From NCBI GenBank assembly GCA_024762625.1, contig JANTHA010000021.1, forward strand, positions 1-14,508: a stretch of 14,508 nt of DNA, written 5' to 3'. Below the pieces are notes generated by a model. It was not told the origin of the DNA and did no database searches. It was given only the letters and a program-made list of their open reading frames with translations. Origin of the DNA: Thiotrichaceae bacterium (GTDB lineage Bacteria; Pseudomonadota; Gammaproteobacteria; Thiotrichales; Thiotrichaceae). The stretch's first letter is position 1; every line of letters starts with the position of its first letter. Both the position numbers and the translations under genes were made by a program. Below are positions 13,417 to 14,508 of this stretch, in pieces.

Positions 13417-14508
13417 CTAATTAACACTAACGCCCTGACTGGAAATCCGTTTCAAGTAATGGCTATCTGGATACTGTTGAAGCATTTGTTCCAGGATTAA
13501 GTTCGCCTCTTGGGTTTGGCCGCTTTTCTGTAGCACTTCTATCAAATGGCTGGCGACCTGCGGCTGTTTCATCAATTGAAACGATTTTCGCAGATAGCGT
13601 TCCGCGTCCTCCATGTCTCCGCGTCGATAATGAAGCCAGCCAAGGCTGTCATTAATCGCCGCATTATCTGGCGACAGTTGATGGGCTCTATTGATTAATT
13701 GCGACGCCTCATCCAGACGATTGGTATGTACCACCAAAAGATAACCCAGCGCATTCAAGGCAAGGGAATTATTCTTGTCTCGTTTCACGATTTTGATTAA
13801 ATCATTTTCCGCCTGCCTGATGCGACCCTGGCGCTCATAGGCCAACGCGCGGCTATAGCGAATCGACTGACTATCAGGCGACAGGCTCAATGCTCTCTGA
13901 TAAAAATCCATCGCGCTGTCAATATTGTTGTCGGAAATTAGTAAATCGCCCTCCAGTTTGTAAAACTTCGCTTTTTGGTTTTTTTTCGGCTTTTTTTCGC
14001 TTGCCGCACCCGAAAGCGCCAGGCGTTGTTGATGCAACCACAATCGCGCAGCCGCCATACCCTGTTGCTGTTTCAATAATACAGGTATTTTTTCCCGGGC
14101 CTTATCCAGTAAATCGCCACTGCTTACCTTGAGATAGGCTTGCAAAGCCTTGACGTTTTCTCCTCGCGCCTGGCGCACCTCACCCAGAAAATAATAAGCG
14201 TCGCCTTGATACGCCTTGAAACGCATTAACTGTTGCGCATAACTTTCAGCCTCAGTCCATTTTTTCATTTCCAGATAAAGCGCCACCAGCGCTTTTGTCA
14301 GATCCTTATTATCAGGATGCTTTTTAACCAGTTTGCGCAATATGCTTGCAGCCTCTTTTTTTTGGCCTTTATCCTCATGCATCCCGCTAATGATCAAAAA
14401 ACGGACATATTCAAATCTTAAACTGTCACTGGTTTTTTTCTTACTTATGAAAGGCTTTAGAATTGCAGCCGCCTGTGTCGTGCGACCCAGTTTGTTCAAG
14501 GCCTTGCT
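13417..14508 (-). CDS. Tetratricopeptide repeat protein, 5' part missing (partial)
   Basis: The frame is open to the right edge (the last codons read S-K-A-L-N-K-L), so the N-terminus lies outside the window; the TTG at 14499-14497 is not a convincing start. The 363 visible residues are almost wholly helical TPR units, recognisable by A-Y-x(2)-LG, NALGYLL, INDSLGWLHYRRGD and AxxYxxxAL-like spacing. Repeats such as YYFLGEVRQARGENVKALQ, SIRYSRALAYERQGRIRQA and AINDSLGWLHYRRGDMEDA follow at about 34-residue steps. The protein lies directly upstream of lolB, where gammaproteobacteria such as Pseudomonas keep a TPR lipoprotein or periplasmic protein. A scaffold role in the envelope is plausible, but whether it has a signal peptide cannot be seen. 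Confidence 0.85.
   Translation of the reverse strand, partial: SKALNKLGRTTQAAAILKPFISKKKTSDSLRFEYVRFLIISGMHEDKGQKKEAASILRKLVKKHPDNKDLTKALVALYLEMKKWTEAESYAQQLMRFKAYQGDAYYFLGEVRQARGENVKALQAYLKVSSGDLLDKAREKIPVLLKQQQGMAAARLWLHQQRLALSGAASEKKPKKNQKAKFYKLEGDLLISDNNIDSAMDFYQRALSLSPDSQSIRYSRALAYERQGRIRQAENDLIKIVKRDKNNSLALNALGYLLVVHTNRLDEASQLINRAHQLSPDNAAINDSLGWLHYRRGDMEDAERYLRKSFQLMKQPQVASHLIEVLQKSGQTQEANLILEQMLQQYPDSHYLKRISSQGVSVN

Noticed and set aside
13417..14499. Complete TPR gene starting at the TTG at 14499
   Set aside because: The frame stays open through the window edge, the TTG has no ribosome-binding site, and the repeat pattern begins before it; it is treated as partial.

Overview
The window looks like a gammaproteobacterial chromosome segment. 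The best evidence is the minus-strand block TPR protein - lolB - ispE - tRNA-Gln(TTG) - prs - rplY - pth - ychF (about 7.9-14.5 kb). This order is familiar from Pseudomonas and many other gammaproteobacteria. The genus cannot be fixed by reading alone. An XrtA-type polysaccharide deacetylase and a DUF5335 protein would fit an environmental, exopolysaccharide-making species such as a methanotroph relative, but that is inference.

Layout. Positions 1-375 are AT-rich and non-coding. Positions 376-2723 hold a two-gene plus-strand operon: a NodB-type deacetylase overlapping by 4 bp a divergent alkaline-phosphatase-superfamily protein. Positions 2816-4730 form an accessory patch anchored on tRNA-Ser(GGA). 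The tRNA is followed by two copies of a repeat built from its own 3' end, and between them lies a visibly GC-rich Fic (AMP-transferase) gene with decamer repeats in its promoter. The second repeat copy is split by a ~240-bp MITE-like element. Positions 4736-6591 carry a small minus-strand DUF5335 gene, a two-palindrome (Pho-box-like) regulatory region, and a secreted PDZ-domain protein whose stop codon touches a second copy of the MITE. Positions 6653-6925 encode a CHCC zinc-finger protein. From 6945 to the right edge everything reads leftward: S49 peptidase, ychF, pth, rplY, prs, tRNA-Gln, ispE, lolB and a partial TPR protein.

How the genes work together. The right-hand block is housekeeping: lipoprotein insertion into the outer membrane (LolB), isoprenoid precursor synthesis (IspE), PRPP synthesis (Prs), and translation or ribosome functions (tRNA-Gln, L25, Pth, YchF). 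Transcription appears punctuated by a terminator after the TPR gene, a long-loop terminator or attenuator between tRNA-Gln and prs, and tandem terminators between prs and rplY.

The least ordinary content is non-coding: (i) a repeat family consisting of an inverted copy plus a split direct copy of the tRNA-Ser 3' end; (ii) a MITE whose two diverged copies keep a long hairpin through compensatory base changes, one copy being nested inside (i); (iii) the direct-repeat promoter of fic; and (iv) the prs leader structure.
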